Part shown: positions 16,618 to 24,696 of the stretch, piece by piece | How positions within the stretch are numbered: position 1 is the first letter of the stretch | Layout: each line of letters begins with the position of its first letter | NCBI GenBank assembly: GCA_016650365.1 | Contig: JAENVV010000161.1 | Coordinates: 1-53,647 of the forward strand | Reading direction: 5' to 3' | Length of the DNA stretch: 53,647 nt | Source: Acidimicrobiia bacterium | Lineage (GTDB): Bacteria; Actinomycetota; Acidimicrobiia; Spongiisociales; JAENVV01 | Translations under genes and position numbers: made by a program | Notes under the pieces: model-generated | Database searches by the model: none | What the model was told of the DNA's origin: nothing | Seen by the model: only the letters and a program-made list of their open reading frames with translations

Positions 16618-17021
16618 GACAGGGCCGCCTCGTCAGCTTCGTACCCTGAATCTTCAAGCGAACCGCAACCGCTCCAACCCCACACGAGAACGACGTCCTC
16701 GGTTCCGGTGTTGTCGAAGCCGTGATAGCGCCCGCGGGGTGTCCAGATCACATCGCCTTTGCCGGCCGGGGCAGTTCCATCATCGGTATAGATCCGCCCT
16801 CCCCCGGCAAGCACGATGAAAAACTCGTCGGCGTTGCGATGCAGATGTCGGTCGTGGCGAGCGCCCGGTGGAAGAACCGTCCATCCGAGAAGGAAGTCGT
16901 CGGTTCCCGCCTTGGCCTTGTCGATCAGGAACTGAACCTGCATGTCGATCCAGCCCTCGTCCTCACGCAGGCCGCCCACCAGCGGCACGTCAGCCAGGTT
17001 GGTGTGAAACCGTTCAGTCAT
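16614..17021 (-). CDS. cupin-domain protein
   Basis: A 135-residue single-domain cupin. The first cupin motif is seen as RHDRHLHRNADEFF (metal ligands HxH and Glu) and the second as PRGRYHGFDN. This predicts a bound divalent metal and a role as a small dioxygenase, isomerase or sugar-acid-modifying enzyme; the sequence does not decide. It overlaps both neighbours by four bases (17018-17021 and 16614-16617), so it is part of the dehydrogenase-cupin-hydratase operon. Confidence 0.83.
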   Translation of the reverse strand: MTERFHTNLADVPLVGGLREDEGWIDMQVQFLIDKAKAGTDDFLLGWTVLPPGARHDRHLHRNADEFFIVLAGGGRIYTDDGTAPAGKGDVIWTPRGRYHGFDNTGTEDVVLVWGWSGCGSLEDSGYEADEAALS

Positions 17022-17893
17022 CGTCCCCCCGAAAGCATGTGATAGACATCGAATACCGTTACGAAATCCCGGTGATCGATCCCGAGGCCGCGGCAGGCAT
17101 TGAGGAGTTCGTTCGCAACCGCCCCGAGTGGAGCCGCTGAACCCTGGCGTCGGGCGACTTCCAAAGCCAACACCATGTCTTTTTGCTGCAACGTGACGTC
17201 GGCGAGCGGCTTGTCGGGCATATTGAGAATGAACGGTCCCCGATATCCCATCACTGGCGAGGCGACCACGCTCTTGAGCATGGCATCGACCGCCACCGCC
17301 CGGTCAACACCGCCCTTCTCAGCCAGGGCAACGGATTCGCAAAACACCACCATCTCCACGATGAGTGTGAGGTTGATGGCTACCTTCATCTGCACAGCCG
17401 TCCCCGAGGGCCCGATGTAGCTGACCTTGGACCCGATGTCATGCAGGACTGGCTCGACCCGCTCGTAGGCGGCTCGATCACCACCAACCATCGTCGATGC
17501 CGAGCCTGCCGCAATCGTTATCGGACTACCCGAGACGGGGGCGTCGAGCATGGTCAGGCCCCGCTCGGCAAACAGGGCCGCAGTCTCCCGGCTGACTTGT
17601 GGATCAATCGTACTCATGTCGAGGTAGACCCCGCCGAGCGGTAACCCTGAGATGATCCCGTCGTCCCCGAGCGCAACAGCCGAAACGGCTTTGGCGTCAG
17701 TCACCATCGAGAACACAAACTCTGAGGCGGCCGCCACCTGTCGAGGAGTGTCCGCCCAGGACATGCCGAGACCAATCAACACATCAGCCCTCGACTTGGT
17801 CCGATTCCATCCTGTCACGTCATGCCCGGCCTCTATGAGGCGCGGAATAATCACATGCCCCATGTCTCCAAGCCCGATCCAACCCAATTTCAT
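17018..17893 (-). CDS. beta-hydroxyacid dehydrogenase (3-hydroxyisobutyrate dehydrogenase family)
   Basis: A 291-residue NAD(P)-dependent dehydrogenase. The Rossmann motif is GWIGLGDMG (4-12). The substrate-binding signature is DAPVSGSPITIAAGSAS, and the catalytic Lys lies in GTAVQMKVAINL (about 171). The C-terminal all-helical domain holds LQQKDMVLALEVAR. These enzymes oxidise a 3-hydroxy acid such as 3-hydroxyisobutyrate, tartronate or a sugar-derived acid. An AGGA ribosome site precedes the ATG. It leads a three-gene operon with cupin and hydratase. The 127 bases upstream (17894-18020) contain no gene and presumably its promoter. Confidence 0.88.
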   Translation of the reverse strand: MKLGWIGLGDMGHVIIPRLIEAGHDVTGWNRTKSRADVLIGLGMSWADTPRQVAAASEFVFSMVTDAKAVSAVALGDDGIISGLPLGGVYLDMSTIDPQVSRETAALFAERGLTMLDAPVSGSPITIAAGSASTMVGGDRAAYERVEPVLHDIGSKVSYIGPSGTAVQMKVAINLTLIVEMVVFCESVALAEKGGVDRAVAVDAMLKSVVASPVMGYRGPFILNMPDKPLADVTLQQKDMVLALEVARRQGSAAPLGAVANELLNACRGLGIDHRDFVTVFDVYHMLSGGR

Positions 17894-18020
17894 TTCCTGT
17901 TGCCCCGTCCGTTCGATTAGTGACCCAAACCTAACCCTAAGGGCCGGGTCAAGGGGCGATAGGCGACCAAAAGTCCTCCATCATTGCGCTAGACGACGAA
18001 TCTTTCCCGGATCCGCCCCG

Positions 18021-19106
18021 CTACACCCGGTATCGGGCCATTGTTTCGGCCGCAATTTCGACCCCGTGACCGGGCACGTCGATCACCCGGATCGCGCCGC
18101 CAACCGGCGAGAAGTCGCGGGTAAAGACATCAGCCGGGATGAGTTCCGCAAATTCAACCAGTACTCCGGCCGGCGAGGCTCCCACCGCCGACACCGACAA
18201 TTCATGCCACAGATGACTGGTCACTGCCAGGTTGTGAGCATCTGCCAGGTCGGCAATCTTGCGGAACTCCGTAAACCCGCCGCAGCGAACCACGTCCGGC
18301 TGCAGATAGGCGGCTCCCTGCTGCTCGCAGATTTCTCGAAAACCCCACCGGAATGAAACATTTTCACCGGTCGCGATCGGGACCGGGCTCGCTTCGGCAA
18401 CCGCCTTCAAATCCGACGTCGCGTCGGCGAGTACTGGCTCCTCCAGCCAGGCCACCCCATAGCCATCCAGCATATAGGCCGCTTCAATTGCTTCGTGGAC
18501 CCGGAACCGTTGGTTGGCATCTGCATAGAGGGTGAAGTCGTCGCCAAGCTCCCTCCGCAGGAGGGCGGTTCGTTCCTCATCACGGGACGTTCCAATTTTG
18601 TACTTGTATTGGTTGATTCCCCGACTGGCAAACGCCTGAGCTTCAGAGACAAGCTCATGGTCGGTCAGCGACAACCACCCGCCACTGCCATAGACCGGCA
18701 CCTCTGTACTGGCTCCGCCCAGCAAGGTGTGAACCGGAAGGCCAGCTGTCTTGCCGACGATGTCCCAGACTGCCACATCGATGGCGGACAATGCCCAGGC
18801 TCCGAGGCCGGCCCGAACGCGTGGTTTATTCGGGCTCCACATACGTGCCCAGAGGGCCTCGACGGCCAACGCATCTTGTCCTATGGCCAGCGGCGCCAGT
18901 TCATCTTCTATGTAGGCAGCCAATGCCCGGCTGGGGGATCCGCCCAAACCGAGATTGAACCCGAATCCATCCGGGCCATCTACGGTTCTAACCGTGACGG
19001 CCACTCCAGTTGCATGGGAATACACACCGAGCGAACTGGCGATCGGTTTCGTCAGGGGTATGGCGATGGGTGTCGCTTCGACAGATTGGATCGTGCTTTG
19101 TGTCAT
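18021..19106 (-). CDS. enolase-superfamily enzyme, mandelate-racemase subgroup
   Basis: A 361-residue acid-sugar dehydratase or racemase. Active-site residues are visible: YKYK (Lys168 and Lys170), metal ligands Asp196 in YADAN, Glu222 in WLEEP and Glu248 in ATGEN, and His298 in TSHLWHE as the second general base. That His places it in the mandelate-racemase subgroup rather than the muconate-lactonising one. The substrate is probably a polyhydroxy acid, dehydrated to a 2-keto-3-deoxy acid. It stands alone on the minus strand between the three-gene operon and the divergent TctC-like gene. The ribosome site is weak. Confidence 0.88.
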   Translation of the reverse strand: MTQSTIQSVEATPIAIPLTKPIASSLGVYSHATGVAVTVRTVDGPDGFGFNLGLGGSPSRALAAYIEDELAPLAIGQDALAVEALWARMWSPNKPRVRAGLGAWALSAIDVAVWDIVGKTAGLPVHTLLGGASTEVPVYGSGGWLSLTDHELVSEAQAFASRGINQYKYKIGTSRDEERTALLRRELGDDFTLYADANQRFRVHEAIEAAYMLDGYGVAWLEEPVLADATSDLKAVAEASPVPIATGENVSFRWGFREICEQQGAAYLQPDVVRCGGFTEFRKIADLADAHNLAVTSHLWHELSVSAVGASPAGVLVEFAELIPADVFTRDFSPVGGAIRVIDVPGHGVEIAAETMARYRV

Positions 19107-19177
19107 TCTGGGGTCCCGGATCGTGAGAACGCCAATCTACGCGACCCAAACTGGAGCGGATGGCCTATCGTCGAGTC

Positions 19178-20089
19178 ATGGCAGAAGTCTGGCAACCATC
19201 CGCACCGGTCGAGATCGTGGCAGGCACGCCGCCCGGCGGTGGACAGGATCGAGCCGCTCGAGCACTGGCCGAGGCTCTCGAACTTCTGCTTCCGTTTGGC
19301 GCCAACGTGTCGAACATCTCCGGACGGGGAGGAGGAAACGCCTGGGACAGCCTTGTCGCTCGACGGGGCGACGCCCATCTGTTGTCGATTAGCTCGCCAA
19401 CCCTCATTACCAACAAGCTGCTCGGCATCGCTGATATCGACCACCGGGACCTCGCGGCGATCGGGAGTCTCTATACCGAATACATCCTCTTCGCAGTTCC
19501 GGCCGAATCGCCCATCACATCGGCTGCCGCACTTTGCGCAGCCCTCGTTTCACAGAAACCTCCGACGACCGCCCTGGCGACCGAGCGCGGCAACGTCAAC
19601 CACATCGCCCTCGGTCGGGTGACCATGGCAGGCGGCGGCAATCCGGCCACGGCACCCATCCGGGTCTTCGAGTCGGCCCGCCACGCAGTCGCCGACATGC
19701 TGGACGGAAATGCCGGGGTAGTCGCCGTGTCCGCTCCCAGCGTCGTCCCGGAACTTGAGGCGGGAAAGCTGAGGGCGATCGCCGTTTCGGCCTCAGCCCG
19801 TCTTGCTGCCCCATTCGGGGACGTGCCGACCTGGATCGAGGAAGGGATTGACTCCGTCATCGGTACCTGGCGCGGTGTCGTGGCGGCTCCCGGACTCACC
19901 CCGGACCAGATCGCCTTTTGGGACTCCACCATCGCCAATGCTCTGACCGGTGACCGGTGGACGGCATCCCTGCGACAACACGGATGGCAATCGACTGCAC
20001 TGGACGCATCAGCTACCCGAGCGTTCCTTGCCGAGGAGCAACACATGATGTCTGTGGCGTTGGCCAGCCTTGGCCTCATCGCCAAGTAG
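19178..20089 (+). CDS. Bug/TctC-like tricarboxylate-binding protein lacking a signal peptide
   Basis: A 303-residue protein of the periplasmic binding family used by tripartite tricarboxylate transporters. Family features include PVEIVAGTPPGGGQDRAARA at the N-terminus, GNVNHIALG, DMLDGNAGVVAVS, LEAGKLRAIAVSA and VPTWIEEGI. The family normally has an N-terminal export signal. Here the conserved mature region starts about nine residues after the ATG, and the alternative ATG at 19160 adds only six residues. No TctA or TctB membrane gene is in the window. It may act in the cytoplasm or as a sensor partner; function is uncertain. Confidence 0.78.
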   Translation: MAEVWQPSAPVEIVAGTPPGGGQDRAARALAEALELLLPFGANVSNISGRGGGNAWDSLVARRGDAHLLSISSPTLITNKLLGIADIDHRDLAAIGSLYTEYILFAVPAESPITSAAALCAALVSQKPPTTALATERGNVNHIALGRVTMAGGGNPATAPIRVFESARHAVADMLDGNAGVVAVSAPSVVPELEAGKLRAIAVSASARLAAPFGDVPTWIEEGIDSVIGTWRGVVAAPGLTPDQIAFWDSTIANALTGDRWTASLRQHGWQSTALDASATRAFLAEEQHMMSVALASLGLIAK

Positions 20090-20101
20090 CCGGCAGAGGT
20101 G

Positions 20102-21049
20102 TCAGGGAGCCAGCACTCGCACCGGCGAGCCGGCCAGCCAGGCCGCGATGTCCTCGACCGCTTCCGTGAAGAAGATCTCATAGGTTTCGCGCGTGACGTA
20201 TCCGATGTGTGGCGTCAGGACCAAGTGCGGTTCGGACCGGAAAGGATGGTTGACCGGCAGAGGTTCACGTTCGAACACGTCAATCGCCGCCCCGGCGATC
20301 TGACCTGCTCGCAGGGCGCCCAACAGCGCGACCTCATCGACAATCGGACCACGAGACGTGTTCACGAGGTAGGCGTCAGGTTTCATCGCTGACAGTTCAT
20401 CAGAACCGATGAGACCGATAGTCCGGTCGGACAATCGCAGATGGATGGATGCAAAATCCGCTTCGCCCAGTAGCTGGGTTTTTGAGACAGCCTGCGCCCC
20501 AACCGCTTCGGCCCGCTCCGCGGTGAGGTTCTCGCTCCAGGCGATGACGTTCATACCGAACGCCTGTCCGAACCCTGCCATTTGACCTCCAAGACGCCCG
20601 AGCCCGAGAAGCCCGAGCGTGGCACCCCGAACATCCCGACCGAGTCCCACTTGCCACCCACCCGATGCAACCGAAACAGACTCGGTAACAAGGCGCCTGG
20701 CCAGGGCCAGGACCAGTCCGAAGGCCAGTTCGGCAGTGGCATGCCCCGGCGAGGCGGTCCCACAGACCGTGACGCCGCCTGCGTTGGCGGCCGAGATGTC
20801 GATCGCGGCGTTCTTCATTCCAGATGTGATGAGGAGCTGCAGTTGCGGAAGGCGCGCCAACAGATCGGCCGGAAAAGGCGTACGCTCCCGCATCGCCACG
20901 ACAACGTCATAGCCGACCAGCCTCTCCACCAACCGGTCCGCATCTGAAATATGGTCGGCATAGAAGTCGACCTCAGCGGCCAACGAGTCCCAGTCGGCCA
21001 GGCCGGCCGCCACCTGTTGATAGTCATCAAGAACCGCCACACGAACCAT
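20102..21049 (-). CDS. D-2-hydroxyacid dehydrogenase
   Basis: A 315-residue NAD(P)-dependent dehydrogenase of the phosphoglycerate/glyoxylate reductase family. The nucleotide-binding motif is LGLLGLGRLGGQMAGFGQAF. The catalytic residues are in VNTSRGPIVDE (Arg region), the Glu segment FEREPLPVNHPF, and the catalytic His in TPHIGYVTRETYE. It would interconvert a 2-oxo acid and a D-2-hydroxy acid. The start is ATG 21049; an upstream start at 21076 adds nine unlike residues. Its stop is 12 bases from the convergent TctC-like gene. It lies 47 bases after the RND operon and could be its last gene. Confidence 0.87.
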   Translation of the reverse strand: MVRVAVLDDYQQVAAGLADWDSLAAEVDFYADHISDADRLVERLVGYDVVVAMRERTPFPADLLARLPQLQLLITSGMKNAAIDISAANAGGVTVCGTASPGHATAELAFGLVLALARRLVTESVSVASGGWQVGLGRDVRGATLGLLGLGRLGGQMAGFGQAFGMNVIAWSENLTAERAEAVGAQAVSKTQLLGEADFASIHLRLSDRTIGLIGSDELSAMKPDAYLVNTSRGPIVDEVALLGALRAGQIAGAAIDVFEREPLPVNHPFRSEPHLVLTPHIGYVTRETYEIFFTEAVEDIAAWLAGSPVRVLAP

Positions 21050-21096
21050 ATCCGACACGCTAGCGACTCCTCCCAAGCGACGTCCTTCCCGGGTCG

Positions 21097-24000
21097 TCAG
21101 GCAGTGGCCGGCGAGGGCGCCGGTGTTCCTCCCGAGGGGCGGCCGCCCCGGGCTTTGGCGAATCGCAGGTACAAACTCGGCACTACGAACAAGTTGAGGA
21201 GAGTCGCCGTAATTAGACCGCCGAAGATCACGATGGCCATCGGATACTCGATCTCTTGGCCGGGGATCTCTCCGGTGAGGATCAGCGGGACCAGCGCCAG
21301 ACCGGTGGTCAATACGGTCATGATGATAGGAACCAGCCGCTCACTTGCACCTTGCAGGACCAGCTCCGGCCCGAACTCCACGCCTTCTTCACGTTCAAGA
21401 TGTTGGTAGTGACTTATCAACATGATGCCGTTTCTTGCCACAATCCCCAGCACGGTAAAGAATCCGATTAGCGATCCAAGCGAGATGATTCCACCCGTCA
21501 AATAGGCGGCCAGCACGCCTCCCACGAGAGCGATCGGAAGCGTTAGGAACGACAACATCGCCAGTCGACCGTTGGTAAACGACGCCTGAAGTAACAAGAA
21601 CACCCCAATCACCGCAACGATCGACAGCGCAGTAATCCGCCCCGTCGCCGCCTGTCGTTCGGTGAACTCGCCAAGCATCTCGGCCCGGTATTCCTGCGGG
21701 AACTCGTACGCTTCCAGCGCATCTTCAAGGTCGTCGACTACCGCCCCCAGGTCCCGGCTCCCGTCCAGGTTGGCGCCTACGTCGAGTGTTCTGGACAGGT
21801 CATGGTGCGTGATCTTATTCGGCACCGGAACAACCGCCACATCAGCCACCTCCGAGAGAGTCACATACTCGCCACTGGGCGTGTCAAGCAGGAGATTCTG
21901 AACGTCGGTCAGACTTTGCCGGGTCTCCGGAGTGCTCCACACCATGACGTCATAGGCTTTGCCGTTATAGAAGATGTCGCCTGCTTCTTCCCCGGCGATC
22001 AGGCGGGCGGCCGCTCGTCGCACATCACCCGGCTTTATGCCATATACCCGGGCCGCGTCAAGGTCTACTTCCACCCGGATCTGCGGAATATCCTGCTGAA
22101 ACTCAATGTGGTTCTCTTTGACGCCCGGTACGGAGCCGAGAATCTCATTGACGTCTGCGGCAGTGTCGCGCAACACCAACAGGTCCGGCCCATAAACACG
22201 AATCGTGATCGGCTCGCTGCTCCCGGTCAGGACCTCCCGGATCCGCTCTTTGAGATATGTCTGGACGTCACGATAAAGGCCCGGGTAACCATCGACGGTC
22301 GTCTGGATGGCTGCCAAGGTTTCGTCATAGTCAACAGCCGGGTCGACACTGACCCAGTTTTCCCCGAAGTCGATGCCAACGACTTCATCCATAAGGAGGG
22401 CCTGGCCGATGTGAGAACCGGCGTTGCGTACGCCAGGAATCGTGAGCAACTCGGCATTGACCTCCTGGGTGATTCGCACCATCTCAACCTGACCGGTGCC
22501 TGGTTTGGTGAGCCAGTGCATCAAGAAATCGCGCTCCTTGAACTCAGGAAGAAGCGACTGCCCGAGTAGCGGGACAACAATAATTCCCGCCAATGTCGCC
22601 GCCGTCACAAGCGAATACGCTCTTTTTGGCCGCTTGACGATTCGCGTGAGTAAGCCCAGATAGGCCCGCTTCATCGCCGGCACCACCGGAGACTCACGAT
22701 GATTCAAAGACCCGGGACTCCTGAAAAACACCAGGCTGAGAGCCGGTGTGACGGTCAAGGCAACCACCATCGAGGCGAGCAGAGCCAGGGCGTAGGCGGT
22801 GACCAGCGGACGGAAGAAGGCTCCTGATAGACCGGTCAGCATGAAGATTGGAACGACGGCCACGATCTCGATGAGCGTGGCGTAGACAATGGCGCTCCTC
22901 ACTTCTATGGATGCCTCGAGGATGACCCTGGCGGTAGACCGCGTACTCCCGCTGGCGCGATGTTGTCTAAGGCGGCGCACCACATTCTCGATATCGATGA
23001 TCGCGTCATCGACAATGTCCCCGAGGGCGATGACCATGCCCGCAAGGATCATCGTGTTGATCGAAGCACCCATGAAGTGGAGCACGAGTCCGGCGGCCAC
23101 CAGTGACAGGGGGATGGCTACAACACTGATGAGGGCTGTCCGCCACTCATAGAGAAACAACGCCAGCATCAAGATCATCAGGATGGCGCCCGAAATGATG
23201 GCTGTCGACAGGTTGCTGATGGAGTCTTCGATGAACGTCGCCGGGCGGAAAATTTCGGCATCGACAGTTACCCCCGTCATGCCTGGCGCAAGCTCGGCCA
23301 ATGCCGCTTCAACGCCCTCGGTCACCTCCAGCGTGTTGGCCCACGGGAGTTTCTCTACGATCAGCATCAAGCCTGGGCCATCGTTGATTACAGCATCACC
23401 GTTGAGCAGTTGATGGTCCCGGACCAACTCAGCCACGTCACCAAGCAAGAGCGTCTCGCCAGTAGTGGTCTCAACCGGCATCTTGGCAAGATCTTCGACG
23501 CGGACGATTGGGGCAATATAGTTGATGCTCAAGCGTTCGCCGGAGTCTTCAACCCAGCCGCCCCGCCCGATGATATGACCGGCGGAATACCGGAACAATC
23601 CCGATTCCAGTGCGTCGGACGTCGTCTGCGAAACGCTGTCAAGGGTTACGTTCTTCTCACGCAGCAGATCAGGATCCACTTGAACCTGGAGCATCTCGAG
23701 CCGCTCACCCCAAATCGGGACATTGGCGACACCCTCGACTTGTAGGAGGCGGGTCCGGATCGTCCAGTAAGACATCATCGACATATCGATGAGATCGAGC
23801 TTCGGATCGGTGGTTGTCAGACCGATCTTCATGACCCGGCTCGTGGATGAGAGAGGCTGAATCATGACCGGAGGTGCTGCCCAAGTCGGCAATGTCGGAC
23901 CAACGACCAGCAGTCGTTCATTCACCAGTTGGCGGGCTTCAAGAAGATCCGTTCCGCGATCGAAGATGAGCAGTATCGACGACAGTTGCTCTACCGAATT

Positions 24001-24252
24001 CGATCTGAGTTCATCCAGGCCAGGAATTCCAGCCATTGCCTGTTCAAGCGGAATCGTCACAAGCGACTCCACCGAAGTGGCAGACAGGCCTAGCGCCGGA
24101 GTTTGGATTTCCACCCTCGGAGGAGCGAATTCGGGAAAGACATCGACACTGGATTCCGCCAACTGGAGTACGCCGAAGAACATGAGACCTCCGGCGAAGG
24201 CCATGACGATGAACCGATACTTGAGACTTGAACCTACGAACCAGCGCAACAT
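21097..24252 (-). CDS. RND-family efflux permease (heavy-metal-efflux-like), second copy
   Basis: A 1051-residue inner-membrane permease of the RND superfamily, driven by protons. It has the twelve-helix plan with two large extracytoplasmic domains: FVGSSLKYRFIVMAFAGGL (TM1), the FPEFAPPRVEIQTPALGLS segment of CzcA/CusA-like members, and acidic relay residues in TM4 (ALGDIVDDAIIDIENVVRRL). A matching second half includes LSFLTLPIALVGGVLAAYL and GIVARNGIMLISHY. It is the third gene of the operon. The partner permease at 24693-27881 is a diverged paralogue, so the two may form a mixed trimer. The substrate is not determined. Confidence 0.88.
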   Translation of the reverse strand: MLRWFVGSSLKYRFIVMAFAGGLMFFGVLQLAESSVDVFPEFAPPRVEIQTPALGLSATSVESLVTIPLEQAMAGIPGLDELRSNSVEQLSSILLIFDRGTDLLEARQLVNERLLVVGPTLPTWAAPPVMIQPLSSTSRVMKIGLTTTDPKLDLIDMSMMSYWTIRTRLLQVEGVANVPIWGERLEMLQVQVDPDLLREKNVTLDSVSQTTSDALESGLFRYSAGHIIGRGGWVEDSGERLSINYIAPIVRVEDLAKMPVETTTGETLLLGDVAELVRDHQLLNGDAVINDGPGLMLIVEKLPWANTLEVTEGVEAALAELAPGMTGVTVDAEIFRPATFIEDSISNLSTAIISGAILMILMLALFLYEWRTALISVVAIPLSLVAAGLVLHFMGASINTMILAGMVIALGDIVDDAIIDIENVVRRLRQHRASGSTRSTARVILEASIEVRSAIVYATLIEIVAVVPIFMLTGLSGAFFRPLVTAYALALLASMVVALTVTPALSLVFFRSPGSLNHRESPVVPAMKRAYLGLLTRIVKRPKRAYSLVTAATLAGIIVVPLLGQSLLPEFKERDFLMHWLTKPGTGQVEMVRITQEVNAELLTIPGVRNAGSHIGQALLMDEVVGIDFGENWVSVDPAVDYDETLAAIQTTVDGYPGLYRDVQTYLKERIREVLTGSSEPITIRVYGPDLLVLRDTAADVNEILGSVPGVKENHIEFQQDIPQIRVEVDLDAARVYGIKPGDVRRAAARLIAGEEAGDIFYNGKAYDVMVWSTPETRQSLTDVQNLLLDTPSGEYVTLSEVADVAVVPVPNKITHHDLSRTLDVGANLDGSRDLGAVVDDLEDALEAYEFPQEYRAEMLGEFTERQAATGRITALSIVAVIGVFLLLQASFTNGRLAMLSFLTLPIALVGGVLAAYLTGGIISLGSLIGFFTVLGIVARNGIMLISHYQHLEREEGVEFGPELVLQGASERLVPIIMTVLTTGLALVPLILTGEIPGQEIEYPMAIVIFGGLITATLLNLFVVPSLYLRFAKARGGRPSGGTPAPSPATA

Positions 24253-24261
24253 ATCGGCCCC

Positions 24262-24696
24262 CTACTTCCCGATCCCGGTTTCGGTTCCGTATAGCTCTGG
24301 CACCCCGGCCACCACGACGAGCATTCCTGGCTCAGGCCCATCCGAGAAGAATGCTTGTTGGTTTTCCTCCACTACGGGCTTGATTTCATGTCGCAGATAG
24401 ACGAGCGGCTCGGGGTTGGTGTATACCCAGTAGCTACCGTCGACCGTAATGAGGACAGCCGCGCTCGGGACCACCGATCCGTTGGCAGCACTTTCGACCG
24501 CGTGAGTCTCGATGGCGAGGCGGGTAACGGCTGATTCTGTGAGCGTGATGAGCGGCAGGGTGTCCCCCGACACCTCTTCCACTGTCGCCGGGGGTATGAA
24601 TTCCACGACGGCGGCTCCTCTGGAACACGCGCTCACCATCACCATCGCCCCGAGACTGGCGACGGCAAGCTGAGTCTTTGCGAAACGCACGCTCAT
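24262..24696 (-). CDS. tiny lipoprotein resembling the C-terminal part of an RND adaptor
   Basis: A 144-residue lipoprotein with lipobox MVSAC (Cys about 24). The mature part contains LTESAVTRLAIETHAVESAA, then VPSAAVLITVDGSYWVYTNP and PGMLVVVAGVPELYGTE. These match the beta-barrel/membrane-proximal end of membrane-fusion proteins, where a VP-x-x-AV ... WVY strand is usual. The barrel-sandwich and helical hairpin domains are absent. At 144 residues it is well under half the family length. It overlaps the upstream permease stop by four bases and sits nine bases before the next permease. A minimal adaptor for a cell without a TolC-type channel is a plausible reading. Confidence 0.72.
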   Translation of the reverse strand: MSVRFAKTQLAVASLGAMVMVSACSRGAAVVEFIPPATVEEVSGDTLPLITLTESAVTRLAIETHAVESAANGSVVPSAAVLITVDGSYWVYTNPEPLVYLRHEIKPVVEENQQAFFSDGPEPGMLVVVAGVPELYGTETGIGK

